A DNA stretch of 14,536 bases from DATJWY01 sp035500775 (GTDB taxonomy: Bacteria; Pseudomonadota; Alphaproteobacteria; Acetobacterales; Acetobacteraceae), in NCBI GenBank assembly GCA_035500775.1, contig DATJWY010000166.1, positions 1 through 14,536 on the forward strand. The letters are read 5' to 3'. The notes under the pieces are model-generated. The model saw only the letters and a list, made by a program, of their open reading frames with translations, was not told where the DNA came from and made no database searches. This document shows, in pieces, positions 7,265-14,490 of the stretch. Every line of letters begins with the position of its first letter. The first letter of the stretch is position 1. The position numbers were made by a program, and so were the translations under genes.

Positions 7265-7510
7265 TGGCGCAGGGGCTCCGCCCCTGCACCCCGCCGGGGC
7301 CGTAAGGCCCCGGACCCCAATCCATTTTGGAATGGCGTTGTTCCTGTCAGCGAAGTTGAAAAACGACACGAGGTCCGGGGCCAAGGATTTTTAGCTTGCC
7401 CTCTGTGCAACGCGCTCGAATGTGTCCTGCGTTGGTTGCCAACACAGCCCAAAAATGAATGGATTTCAAAGGCTTGGCCTTTGATGGGGTCCAGGGGCAA
7501 AGCCCCTGGC
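7265..7510 (+). repeat. Composite stem-loop repeat, copy 2 (131-bp core)
   Basis: Same order of modules as copy 1: GCAGGGGC/GCCCCTGC (7269-7287), CCGGGGCC/GGCCCCGG (7294-7313), core, TCAAAGGC/GCCTTTGA (7466-7484) and CCAGGGGC/GCCCCTGG (7491-7509). The core is bounded by AATCCATT (7319-7326) and AATGGATT (7458-7465), a perfect inverted repeat. It lies between two converging genes, where its stem-loops could end transcription from both sides. Confidence 0.85.
7327..7457. other. Variable core of repeat copy 2
   Basis: 131 bp, about 53% G+C by hand count (69 of 131), clearly below the flanking genes. It contains a small stem GTTGG/CCAAC near its right end but no convincing gene. It shows no evident similarity to the cores of copies 1 and 3. 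Confidence 0.6.
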
Positions 7511-7528
7511 CTTCATCCGACAAGACCG

Positions 7529-10500
7529 TTACTCCGCCACCACCCGCATCATCACCCCCCGTGCCGCGTGCGCCGCGCGCGGCACCCGGCTCCAGGCCGC
7601 ATACAACGCCGGCACGAAGAACAGCGTCAGCAGGGTCGCGCTCATTAGCCCGCCCATGATGGCGATCGCCATTGGCCCCCAGAACACCGAGAAGGCGAGC
7701 GGCACCAGCGCCAGGATCGCCGCCGCCGCCGTCAGCAGGATTGGCCGCGAGCGCCGGATCGTTGCCTCGACGATCGCCTCCGCCGGAGCCAACCCGGCAA
7801 GGATGTCCTGCTCGATCTGATCCACCAGGATCACCGAGTTGCGCATGATGATGCCGGCCAGCGCGATGAAGCCGAGCATGGCGACGAAGCCGAACGGCGC
7901 CCCGGTGGCGAGCAGTGCGGCGGCGACGCCGATCAGCCCGAGCGGCGCGGTCAGGATCACCATCGCCACCCGCCCGAAGCCCTGCAATTGCAGCATCAGC
8001 AGCGACAGCATCGCCACCACCATCAGCGGCATCCCCGCGTTGACGGAGGCCTGGCCCTTGGCGCTCTCCTCCATCGCGCCGCCGGTCTCGATGCGGTAGC
8101 CCGGGGGCAGCGCGGCCTTGACCGCGTCGAGCGCCGGCAGGATCTCGGCCGTGACGACCGGGGCCTGGGTGCCGTCGGCGATGTCGCCGCGCACCGTCAG
8201 CGTGGGCGTGCGGTTGCGCCGCCAGAGCGTCGGCTGCTCCAGCCCGACGCCGACTTCCGCCACCTGGGACAGCGGCACCGCATGGCCGTTCGCGGCGGCG
8301 ATCTCGATGTCGCCGAGGCCGGCGAGGTCGCGCCGCTCGCTGGCCTCGGCGCGCAGCACCACCGGGATCAGGTCGGTGCCCTCGCGGAACTGGGTGACGG
8401 TCGTGCCCTGCTGCAAGGTTTGCAAGGCATTGGCGATGTCCTCGCTGGAAAGGCCGAGCAGCCGGGCCTTGTCCTGATCCAGCCGCACGGTGACGATCTT
8501 CGCCGGATTGCCCCAGTCGTCGCTGACGTTGCGGATATGCGGGTTGGCGCGCATCGCCTGCCGCACGGCCAGCGCGATGCGGCGCAATGTCTGCGGGTCG
8601 GGGCCGATGACGCGGAACTGCACCGGGTAGCCCACCGGCGGCCCCAGCTCCAGACGCGCCGCGCGCACGCGCAGATCGGGGAACGCGCCGTCATCCACGA
8701 GCGTCGTCAGTTTCGCCAGCAGCGCCTCGCGCGCCGGGAACGACGCCGTGTTGATCACGATCTGCGCGAAATTGGCGTTGATCAGCACGGGCGTGAAGGC
8801 GAGGAAGAAGCGCGGCGTGCCCTGCCCGGTATAGACGGCGTAGGAGCGGATGCCCTTCTCGCCGTTCAGCACCGCTTCCAGCCGCGCGACCTCGGCGGCG
8901 GTGGCGGCGAAGGAACTGCCTTCCGGCAGGCGCATGTCGATCAGCACCTCCAGCCGGTCGGAATTCGGGAAGAATTGCTGCGGCACGCGGGTGAAGCCGG
9001 CGAGCGAGACAAGGAAGGCGAGCAGGGTGACGCCGATCACCACGAAGCGGCGGCGGATGCACCAGGCGACGAGGCGGCGGAAGCGGTTGTAGAGCGGCGT
9101 GTCATAGACCGCGTGCCCGGCATGTGCGCCGGCCTGTTTCGGTGCCGGCAGCAAGGAGGCGCCGAGATAGGGCACGAACAGCACCGCGACCAGCCAGGAG
9201 AGCACCAGCGCCAGCCCGACGACGCGGAAGATGTCGCCGGTGTATTCGCCGGTGCCGGACTGGGCGAGGCCGATCGGCAGGTAGCCGGCGGCGGTGACGA
9301 GCGTGCCGGTCAGCATCGGGAAGGCGGTGGAGGTATAGGCGAAGCTGCCGGCGCGGAACCGGTCCCAGCCCTGCTCCAGCTTCACCACCATGGTTTCGAC
9401 GGCGATGATGGCGTCATCGACCAGCAGGCCGAGGGCGATGATCATGGCGCCGAGCGAGATGCGTTGCAGGTCGATGCCCATCAGCTTCATGCCGACCAGC
9501 ACGCCCGCGAGCACCAGCGGAACGCTGATCGCGACGACGATGCCGGTGCGCCAGCCGAGGCTGATGAAGCTGACGGCGAGCACGATGGCGAGCGCCTCCA
9601 GGAACGCTTCCTGGAAATCCGCGACATCCGCCGCCACCACGCGCGACTGATCGTTGAGCGGGGCAATATGCACGCCGAGCGGCAGGGTGGGCGCGATCTC
9701 GGCGAGCCGCGCGGCGAGGCGCTGGCCGAGATCGAGGATGTTGCCGCGCCCGGCCATGGAGATGGCGAGGCCGAGCGCCGGCTTGCCGTTGAAGCGCATG
9801 GTGGCGGTGGGCGGGTCCTCGGTGCCGCGGGTGATCGTGGCGAGGTCGCCGAGCGGGATCAGATGGCCGCCCGCCTGCACCGGCAGGGCGCGCAGCCGCT
9901 CCGGCGCGGTGAGCGGGTTTTCCGTGCGCACATAGATGCGGTCGCGCGGCGTATCGACGAAGCCGCCCGCGACGACGCTGTTCTCCCGCCGGATCGCCGC
10001 GATGATATCCTGCGCCGTCAGGCCGAGCCGTGCCAGCTTGCGGTAGGAGAGATCGACGTAAACCCGCTCCTCCTGCGTGCCGACGATCTGCACCTTGGCG
10101 ACGCCGGGGACGGAGAGCAGGTGTTCGCGCACATCCTCGGCGACGTGCTTCAGCTCGGGCAGGGTGAAGCCGTCGCCGGTCATGGCATAGACGATGCCGA
10201 ACACGTCGCCGAACTCGTCGTTGAAGAACGGGCCGAGCGTGCCCTCGGGCAGGGTCTGGCGGATGTCGCCGATCTTCTTGCGCACCTGGTACCAGAGATC
10301 CGGCACGCGGGCGGGCGGCGTGTTGTCGCGCAGCGAGAGGGTGAGGGTGACGCGGCCCGGCTGGGTGTAGCTCTGCACGTAGTCGAGAGACGGGATCTCC
10401 TCCAGCTTGCGCTCCAGCCTGTCGGTCAGCTCGCGCATCGTCTCCTCGGCGGAGGCGCCCGGCCACTGCGCCTGCACCAGCATCTGCTTGATGGTGAAGG

Positions 10501-10630
10501 GCGGGTCCTCGGCGCGGCCGAGGCCGAAATAGGCATGGATGCCGGCGGCGGCGATGACGAGGATGGCGAACAGCGTCACCGCGCGGTGGCGCAGCGCCAG
10601 GGCCGAGAGGTTGAAGCCGCCGCCGCTCAT
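7529..10630 (-). CDS. RND-family efflux pump inner-membrane permease
   Basis: 1033 aa, the normal length for an AcrB/MexB-like trimeric proton-driven pump. It has the N-terminal span, two large periplasmic loops and the internal duplication of the family. The proton-relay pair in the fourth span is present (GLLVDDAIIAVE, Asp405 and Asp406, close to AcrB Asp407/408). The span-10 position equivalent to AcrB Lys940 appears to be Arg930 (IIMRNSVILVDQIEQD). The frame is open upstream to 11056, but ATG 10630 gives the normal N-terminus and overlaps the stop of the adaptor gene as ATGA, indicating coupled translation. Known members export drugs, dyes, solvents or other small molecules from the periplasm and inner membrane through an outer-membrane channel. 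No channel gene is in the window. The substrate is unknown. Confidence 0.95.
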   Translation of the reverse strand: MSGGGFNLSALALRHRAVTLFAILVIAAAGIHAYFGLGRAEDPPFTIKQMLVQAQWPGASAEETMRELTDRLERKLEEIPSLDYVQSYTQPGRVTLTLSLRDNTPPARVPDLWYQVRKKIGDIRQTLPEGTLGPFFNDEFGDVFGIVYAMTGDGFTLPELKHVAEDVREHLLSVPGVAKVQIVGTQEERVYVDLSYRKLARLGLTAQDIIAAIRRENSVVAGGFVDTPRDRIYVRTENPLTAPERLRALPVQAGGHLIPLGDLATITRGTEDPPTATMRFNGKPALGLAISMAGRGNILDLGQRLAARLAEIAPTLPLGVHIAPLNDQSRVVAADVADFQEAFLEALAIVLAVSFISLGWRTGIVVAISVPLVLAGVLVGMKLMGIDLQRISLGAMIIALGLLVDDAIIAVETMVVKLEQGWDRFRAGSFAYTSTAFPMLTGTLVTAAGYLPIGLAQSGTGEYTGDIFRVVGLALVLSWLVAVLFVPYLGASLLPAPKQAGAHAGHAVYDTPLYNRFRRLVAWCIRRRFVVIGVTLLAFLVSLAGFTRVPQQFFPNSDRLEVLIDMRLPEGSSFAATAAEVARLEAVLNGEKGIRSYAVYTGQGTPRFFLAFTPVLINANFAQIVINTASFPAREALLAKLTTLVDDGAFPDLRVRAARLELGPPVGYPVQFRVIGPDPQTLRRIALAVRQAMRANPHIRNVSDDWGNPAKIVTVRLDQDKARLLGLSSEDIANALQTLQQGTTVTQFREGTDLIPVVLRAEASERRDLAGLGDIEIAAANGHAVPLSQVAEVGVGLEQPTLWRRNRTPTLTVRGDIADGTQAPVVTAEILPALDAVKAALPPGYRIETGGAMEESAKGQASVNAGMPLMVVAMLSLLMLQLQGFGRVAMVILTAPLGLIGVAAALLATGAPFGFVAMLGFIALAGIIMRNSVILVDQIEQDILAGLAPAEAIVEATIRRSRPILLTAAAAILALVPLAFSVFWGPMAIAIMGGLMSATLLTLFFVPALYAAWSRVPRAAHAARGVMMRVVAE

Positions 10631-11745
10631 CGCGCCGGCCCTTCCCAGGCGGCGAGGCGCATGCCGGGATCGAGCAGGGTGGCGCCGGCGGTGACGACGC
10701 GCTCGCCCTCGGCGAGGCCGGCGGCGACGCGGATCGTGCCGTCCTGGCCGTAGCCCGCGAGGCGGACCGGGCGGAGCGTCGCATGCGTGCCGGCGGCGTC
10801 GAGCACCCAGAGCGCGGGCGCGCCGTCCTGGTCGGTGACGGCGGCGGCGGGCAGCACGGCGATGGTGCCTGCTTCCGGTGCGGTGAAGGTGACGGAGGCC
10901 GTCATGCCGAGGGCGAGCGCTGCCGCGGGCGGGGCGAGCGCCACGGCGGGCGGGTTCAGCACCGTGACCCGGACGGCGAAGGTGCGGGTCGCGGCGTCGG
11001 CCTGGGCGCCGATCTCGCGCACGCGGCCGGCCAGCTTGCGATCCGGGTCCGACCACAGGCTGATCCCGACCGCGCGCGCGGCGCGCACGTCCGGCAGGCG
11101 GTTTTCCGGCACATCGACCACGACCTCGGTTTCGGCGGTATGGGCGAGGCGGGCGACAGGCTGGCCGGCGGCGACCACCTGGCCCACTTCCACCGGGAGG
11201 GCGGTGAGGATGCCGTCGGCGTCGGCGGTCAGCGTGCCGTAGGCGAGCTGGTCGCGGGCGAGGGCGAGCTGGCGATCGGCCTGGAGCAGCCGCGCCTCCG
11301 CCATGCGGGCGGCGGCGAGGCGGCGGTCATATTCCGAGGGCAGGTAGGCGGGGGAGCCGGGGCCGAGGCCGCGATACCGGGCGAGATCGGCCCGCGCCTC
11401 CGCCGCGTCGGCGATCGCCGCCTGCTCGGCGCTTTCCGCCACCTGGAGCGACAAATGCAGATCGGCGGGGTCGAGCCGCGCCAGGACCTGGCCGGCGCGC
11501 ACGTGCTGGCCGACATCCACCGGCCGCTCCACCACCTTGCCGCCGACGCGGAAGGCCAGCTCCGCCACGGTGCGGGCCTGGACCGAGCCGGAGACGGTGA
11601 GGCTGTTGGCCTGCTGGTCGAGATGCACCGTCGCCACCCGCACCTTGACCGGCGGCGGCTCGTTCCGGGAGGTGGCTTCGGGTTTGTCGCAGCCGGCGAG
11701 CGGGGCGGCGAGCAGCAGTAGCAGCAACGCGGCGGCGCGGGGCAT
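10627..11745 (-). CDS. RND efflux membrane-fusion (periplasmic adaptor) lipoprotein
   Basis: 372 aa. The signal peptide ends PLAGC, so Cys19 is the expected lipid anchor to the inner membrane. Next come a lipoyl half (about 66-93, FRVGGKVVERPVDVGQHVRAGQVLARL), an alpha-helical hairpin (about 94-160, Ala/Arg/Leu-rich), the second lipoyl half (LTADADGILTALPVEVGQVV), then beta-barrel and membrane-proximal domains. This is the HlyD/AcrA-type adaptor that links the permease to an outer-membrane channel. A TTG at 11766 would lengthen the protein by seven residues; ATG 11745 gives a cleaner signal peptide. It is the first gene of the pump operon, with a likely TetR-controlled promoter just upstream. 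Confidence 0.94.
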   Translation of the reverse strand: MPRAAALLLLLLAAPLAGCDKPEATSRNEPPPVKVRVATVHLDQQANSLTVSGSVQARTVAELAFRVGGKVVERPVDVGQHVRAGQVLARLDPADLHLSLQVAESAEQAAIADAAEARADLARYRGLGPGSPAYLPSEYDRRLAAARMAEARLLQADRQLALARDQLAYGTLTADADGILTALPVEVGQVVAAGQPVARLAHTAETEVVVDVPENRLPDVRAARAVGISLWSDPDRKLAGRVREIGAQADAATRTFAVRVTVLNPPAVALAPPAAALALGMTASVTFTAPEAGTIAVLPAAAVTDQDGAPALWVLDAAGTHATLRPVRLAGYGQDGTIRVAAGLAEGERVVTAGATLLDPGMRLAAWEGPAR

Positions 11746-11774
11746 GGGGCGGGTCCGTTGTGGCAACGCACCCG

Positions 11775-11803
11775 ACGCTAGATGAACCTTGTTCAGTTAT
11801 CAA
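11775..11803 (-). promoter_or_regulatory. Putative promoter of the pump operon
   Basis: On the minus strand, a -35-like TTGATA (11798-11803) is followed after 17 bases by a weak -10-like TAGCGT (11775-11780). The predicted transcript would start near 11768, about 23 bases before ATG 11745. The -10 match is poor (3 of 6), so the call leans on the spacing and on the operator between the boxes. Confidence 0.45.
11783..11795. promoter_or_regulatory. Putative TetR operator in front of the pump operon
   Basis: Perfect inverted repeat TGAAC-CTT-GTTCA in the spacer of the proposed promoter, where a bound repressor would block polymerase. On the minus strand it reads CTGAACAAGGTTCA, matching 12 of 14 bases of the site just before tetR (CTGAACAATGGTCA). 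Confidence 0.6.
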
Positions 11804-11830
11804 TGGTGATTGAGGCTGGTGTCGGTTAAA

Positions 11831-12118
11831 GGCGAGGGGCGCTGCCCCTCGACCCCGCCAAAGGCGTAGCCTTTGGAATCCATTACTTAGGGTATGTCTA
11901 AAAATAAGATGCGACATAACATAAGTAAATCTAGATAAATTTGTTATAATGATTAGAAATACAAACAATACTTTGGTATATTTCAGCGCAAACTGTTCTT
12001 ATAAACAGAATTATTATTTATAGAAATTTTCAATTTGTTTTGAATCGCCGACAATGCTCCAAGTAATGGAGTCTGGGGCCTCAAGGCCCCAGCGGGTCGA
12101 GGGCAGCGCCCTCGCCTT
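11831..12118 (-). repeat. Composite stem-loop repeat, copy 3 (inverted, 172-bp AT-rich core)
   Basis: Read on the minus strand this has the module order of copy 1. In plus coordinates the stems are CGAGGGGC/GCCCCTCG (11833-11851), CCAAAGGC/GCCTTTGG (11858-11876), core, CTGGGGCC/GGCCCCAG (12073-12092) and CGAGGGC/GCCCTCG (12098-12114). The core is flanked by the perfect 10-bp inverted repeat TCCATTACTT (11879-11888) and AAGTAATGGA (12061-12070). It lies between tetR and the pump operon. Confidence 0.85.
11889..12060. other. AT-rich core of repeat copy 3
   Basis: 172 bp with about 27% G+C (46 of 172 by hand count) in surroundings of roughly 70%. It holds no convincing gene. It contains a TATAAT-like hexamer at 11945-11950 without a good -35, and short inverted repeats (TATAAA/TTTATA; CTGTT/AACAG) around 11990-12025. 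Composition suggests DNA of foreign origin or a region kept AT-rich for protein binding or melting; neither is shown. Confidence 0.65.
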
Positions 12119-12124
12119 GCTTTT

Positions 12125-12137
12125 GGGGCAGCGCCCC
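12125..12137 (-). terminator. Stem-loop directly after the tetR stop
   Basis: GGGGC/GCCCC with loop AGC, 5 bases after the tetR stop codon on the minus strand. The following copy-3 stem-loops could strengthen termination. It looks like a partial tandem duplication of the adjacent end module (both read ...GC-AGC-GC... then CTCGCCTT). On the minus strand AAAA follows the stem rather than a T-run, so rho-independent termination is uncertain. Confidence 0.4.
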
Positions 12138-12142
12138 TCGCC

Positions 12143-12811
12143 TTAGCCTGCCAGTTCCGGCCGTTGCACGCATCCGTGCAGGGTGAGGTCGATCGCGCAG
12201 TCGATCAGCGCGTCCGGCGCGGAGGCGAGTTGATCCCGCTGGTCGAGCAGCAGGGAGGTGACGCCGTGCAGGCAGGCCCAGAGCGTCTCGGCCACCAGCG
12301 CCGGGTCGCCGGGGCGTAGCAGGCCGGCCTGCATCAGATCGGCGACCTGTTGCCGCAGGAGGTCGAAGGAGCGGTCGGCGGCCTCGATGGGGGAGGCGGC
12401 GCAGGGATAGGTCGGGCGGCCGGGGCCGGGCGGGGCCATCATCCGGCCGGAGAAGATGAGGCGGTATTCGTCCGGCCGCTCCAGGCCGAAGGCGACGTAG
12501 GCGCGCAGCCCGGCGCGGAGGCGGGCGAGGGGCGGCAGGCCGGTCTCCGGCCGGGCGAGCGGTTCCAGCCGGATGAGCAACTCCTCGAAGGTCTGCTCGG
12601 CGATGGCGCGCAGGATCGCTGCCTTGTCCGGGAAATAGACGTAGAGGGCGGTGCTGGAAAGGCCGATGGCGCCGGCGATGCGGCGCATGGTGGCATGCTC
12701 ATAGCCTTCCTCGGCAAACAGGCGCTTGGCGGCGTCCAGGATCTCGCCGCGCCGCTCCGGGCCGTGGCCGCGCGGCTTGCGGCCGACGCGGGGGGTGAGG
12801 GGGGTCGTCAT
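12143..12811 (-). CDS. TetR/AcrR-family transcriptional regulator, likely of the RND pump
   Basis: 222 aa. The N-terminal helix-turn-helix domain occupies about 20-68 (ILDAAKRLFAEEGYEHATM; IAGAIGLSSTALYVYFPDK). The C-terminal ligand/dimer domain has the Trp...His-Gly signature (LWACLHGV, Trp178, His182, Gly183) of the WHG-type TetR C-terminal domain. Such proteins are usually repressors released by a small ligand. The gene reads in the same direction as the pump operon, about 400 bases upstream of it and separated by repeat copy 3. Near-matching operator-like sites lie before both, so self-regulation and pump control are likely. No Shine-Dalgarno sequence is seen before ATG 12811. Confidence 0.93.
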   Translation of the reverse strand: MTTPLTPRVGRKPRGHGPERRGEILDAAKRLFAEEGYEHATMRRIAGAIGLSSTALYVYFPDKAAILRAIAEQTFEELLIRLEPLARPETGLPPLARLRAGLRAYVAFGLERPDEYRLIFSGRMMAPPGPGRPTYPCAASPIEAADRSFDLLRQQVADLMQAGLLRPGDPALVAETLWACLHGVTSLLLDQRDQLASAPDALIDCAIDLTLHGCVQRPELAG

Positions 12812-12814
12812 GAC

Positions 12815-12827
12815 TGACCATTGTTCA
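12815..12827. promoter_or_regulatory. Putative TetR operator in front of tetR
   Basis: TGACC-ATT-GTTCA, an inverted repeat with one mismatch, begins 4 bases before the tetR start codon. It matches the pump operator closely. A -35-like TTGACG on the minus strand (12840-12845) would place the -10 region over this site, consistent with self-repression. Confidence 0.55.
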
Positions 12828-12987
12828 GCAACGCGGCGGCGTCAATGGCGGTGGGAGGGCGGGCATGCGGGCGGGGCGCTGGCGCGGCGCGCGGCGGTGC
12901 CCGATATTCCGGCATGGTCCCGGTTCCTCTCCGCGGGCGGCCGCGTTGTTCACCGGCACGATTTTGCCTGCTGGGAGCGGCCGCGAC

Positions 12988-12995
12988 AGGGGGAG
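12988..12995 (+). promoter_or_regulatory. Ribosome binding site supporting the TTG start of cls
   Basis: AGGGGGAG with AGGGGG ending 5 bases before TTG 12999. No ATG in the frame has a comparable site: 12726 lies inside tetR on the other strand and 12810 adds about 60 low-complexity residues. Confidence 0.65.
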
Positions 12996-12998
12996 AGA

Positions 12999-14447
12999 TT
13001 GGCGAACTTGGACGATCTCTGGCTGAACTGGCTGACGCAAGCGCGCCTTGGCCTGCCGTCTCCGCTGCTCACCCTCGCGCGGGCGATCGTCGTGCTCTCC
13101 GTCACCGTGCATGTGCTGTTGCGCAAGCGGGATGTGGGGGCGGCGCTGAGCTGGATCGGGCTGGCCTGGCTCTCGCCGTTCAGCGGCGGGTTCCTGTATT
13201 TCGTCTTCGGCATCAACCGGGTGCGGCGCCGTGCCCAGCGGATGCGCGAGCACGTGCCGCCGCCGGGCGAGTCGCTGCCGCCGGCGCATACCGTGCCGGA
13301 CGTGCATTTGCTGCCGCTGGAGATCGCCGCCGCGCGGGTGACGCGCCGGCCTTCGCTGCGGGGCAATGCCGTGCGGCCGTTGCGCTGCGGCGACGAGGCC
13401 TATCCGCCGATGCTCGCCGCCATCGCCGACGCCCGGCACTGCATCGCCCTTTCCACCTATATCCTGCGCGATGACGTGGCGGGCGGCCGCTTCATCGACG
13501 CGCTGATCGCGGCGCAAAGGCGCGGCGTCGCGGTGCGGGTGCTGCTGGATGGGATTGGCAGCGGGTATTTCGTTTCCCCCGCCTATCGCCGGCTGCGCGT
13601 GGCGGGGGTGCCGGTCGCGCGCTTCATGCATTCGCCGCTGCCCTGGCGGATGCCGTTCCTCAACCTGCGCACGCACAAGAAGATCCTGCTGCTGGACGGC
13701 CGGGTTTGCTTCACCGGCGGCATGAACATCGCCGCCGAGAACGTGCTGGCGCTGCGGCCGCGCCATCCGGTGCGCGACCTGCATTTCCTCGTCGAGGGGC
13801 CGGTGGTGGGGCAGCTCGCCGAGGCGTTCGCGCGCGACTGGGCGTTCGCGTACGGTGATGAGCTGGACGGGGAGGGGTGGTTTCCGCGTCTCGCCGAGGC
13901 GGGGGAGGCGCCGGCGCGGGTGATCACCTCGGGGCCGGATCAGGACCTGGAAAAGATCGAATTCATCATGCTGGAGGCGATTGCCTGCGCAAGGCGGCGG
14001 ATCGCGGTGATGACGCCGTATTTCCTGCCCGGCGAGCGGCTGCTCACCGCGCTGGCGGTGGCGGCGTTGCGCGGGGTGGAGGTGGATGTCGTCATGCCCG
14101 GCCGGAGCAATCACGTGGTGGTCGATTGGGCGGCGCGGGCGAACAGCGTGCCGCTGCTGGCCGCCGAGTGCCGGCTCTGGCACGGCAAGCCGCCCTTCGA
14201 TCACTCCAAGATCATGGTGGTGGACGGCAGTTGGTGCCTGATCGGCAGCGCGAACTGGGACATGCGCAGTTTGCGGCTGAATTTCGAGCTGGACATGGAA
14301 GTGTATGACACGGCGCTGGCGGCGCGGCTGGAGGCGATGATGGTGGAGAACCGGGCGGCCCGGATCACCGCCGCCGCGTTGCATGGCCGCAGCCTGCCGG
14401 TGCAGCTCCGCGACGCCGCGGTGCGTTTGTTCCTGCCCTATCTGTAG
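12999..14447 (+). CDS. cls: Cardiolipin synthase (ClsA-type phospholipase D family)
   Basis: 482 aa from the TTG start, close to the length of E. coli ClsA. Two N-terminal membrane spans (about 22-41 and 49-71) anchor it to the inner membrane. Two phospholipase-D domains each carry an HxKxxxxD motif: His226/Lys228/Asp233 (THKKILLLDG) and His402/Lys404/Asp409 (DHSKIMVVDG, then GSANWD). Members join two phosphatidylglycerol molecules, or use phosphatidylethanolamine as partner, to make cardiolipin. It is divergent from tetR and has its own ribosome site. Its promoter must lie in 12828-12990 but I could not pick a convincing one. The gene is followed by a composite stem-loop repeat that may end transcription. 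Both catalytic halves look intact. Confidence 0.94.
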   Translation: MANLDDLWLNWLTQARLGLPSPLLTLARAIVVLSVTVHVLLRKRDVGAALSWIGLAWLSPFSGGFLYFVFGINRVRRRAQRMREHVPPPGESLPPAHTVPDVHLLPLEIAAARVTRRPSLRGNAVRPLRCGDEAYPPMLAAIADARHCIALSTYILRDDVAGGRFIDALIAAQRRGVAVRVLLDGIGSGYFVSPAYRRLRVAGVPVARFMHSPLPWRMPFLNLRTHKKILLLDGRVCFTGGMNIAAENVLALRPRHPVRDLHFLVEGPVVGQLAEAFARDWAFAYGDELDGEGWFPRLAEAGEAPARVITSGPDQDLEKIEFIMLEAIACARRRIAVMTPYFLPGERLLTALAVAALRGVEVDVVMPGRSNHVVVDWAARANSVPLLAAECRLWHGKPPFDHSKIMVVDGSWCLIGSANWDMRSLRLNFELDMEVYDTALAARLEAMMVENRAARITAAALHGRSLPVQLRDAAVRLFLPYL

Positions 14448-14490
14448 CTTTGTAATACTAACCGCCGCAGGTCTTGACCGATCGAGAAAA

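Noticed and set aside
7141..7500. 119-codon minus-strand open frame running through repeat copy 2
   Set aside because: It is built from the stem-loop repeat and its core, and mirrors the small secreted protein gene; no protein signature was seen.
7988..10753. 921-codon open frame on the plus strand opposite the RND permease gene
   Set aside because: Composition is Arg/His/Gln/Asp-rich with no domain; it is the mirror of a GC-rich gene whose protein is unmistakable.
11945..11950. TATAAT as a promoter -10 in the AT-rich core
   Set aside because: No acceptable -35 at the right spacing, and such hexamers arise easily in 27% G+C sequence.
11889..12060. AT-rich segment as an origin of replication or a complete insertion sequence
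   Set aside because: No repeated initiator boxes and no transposase gene were found; composition alone does not support either.
12810..14447. Longer cardiolipin synthase starting at ATG 12810
   Set aside because: The extra residues are Arg/Gly/Ala-rich without homology-like character and the ATG lacks a ribosome site; TTG 12999 fits better.
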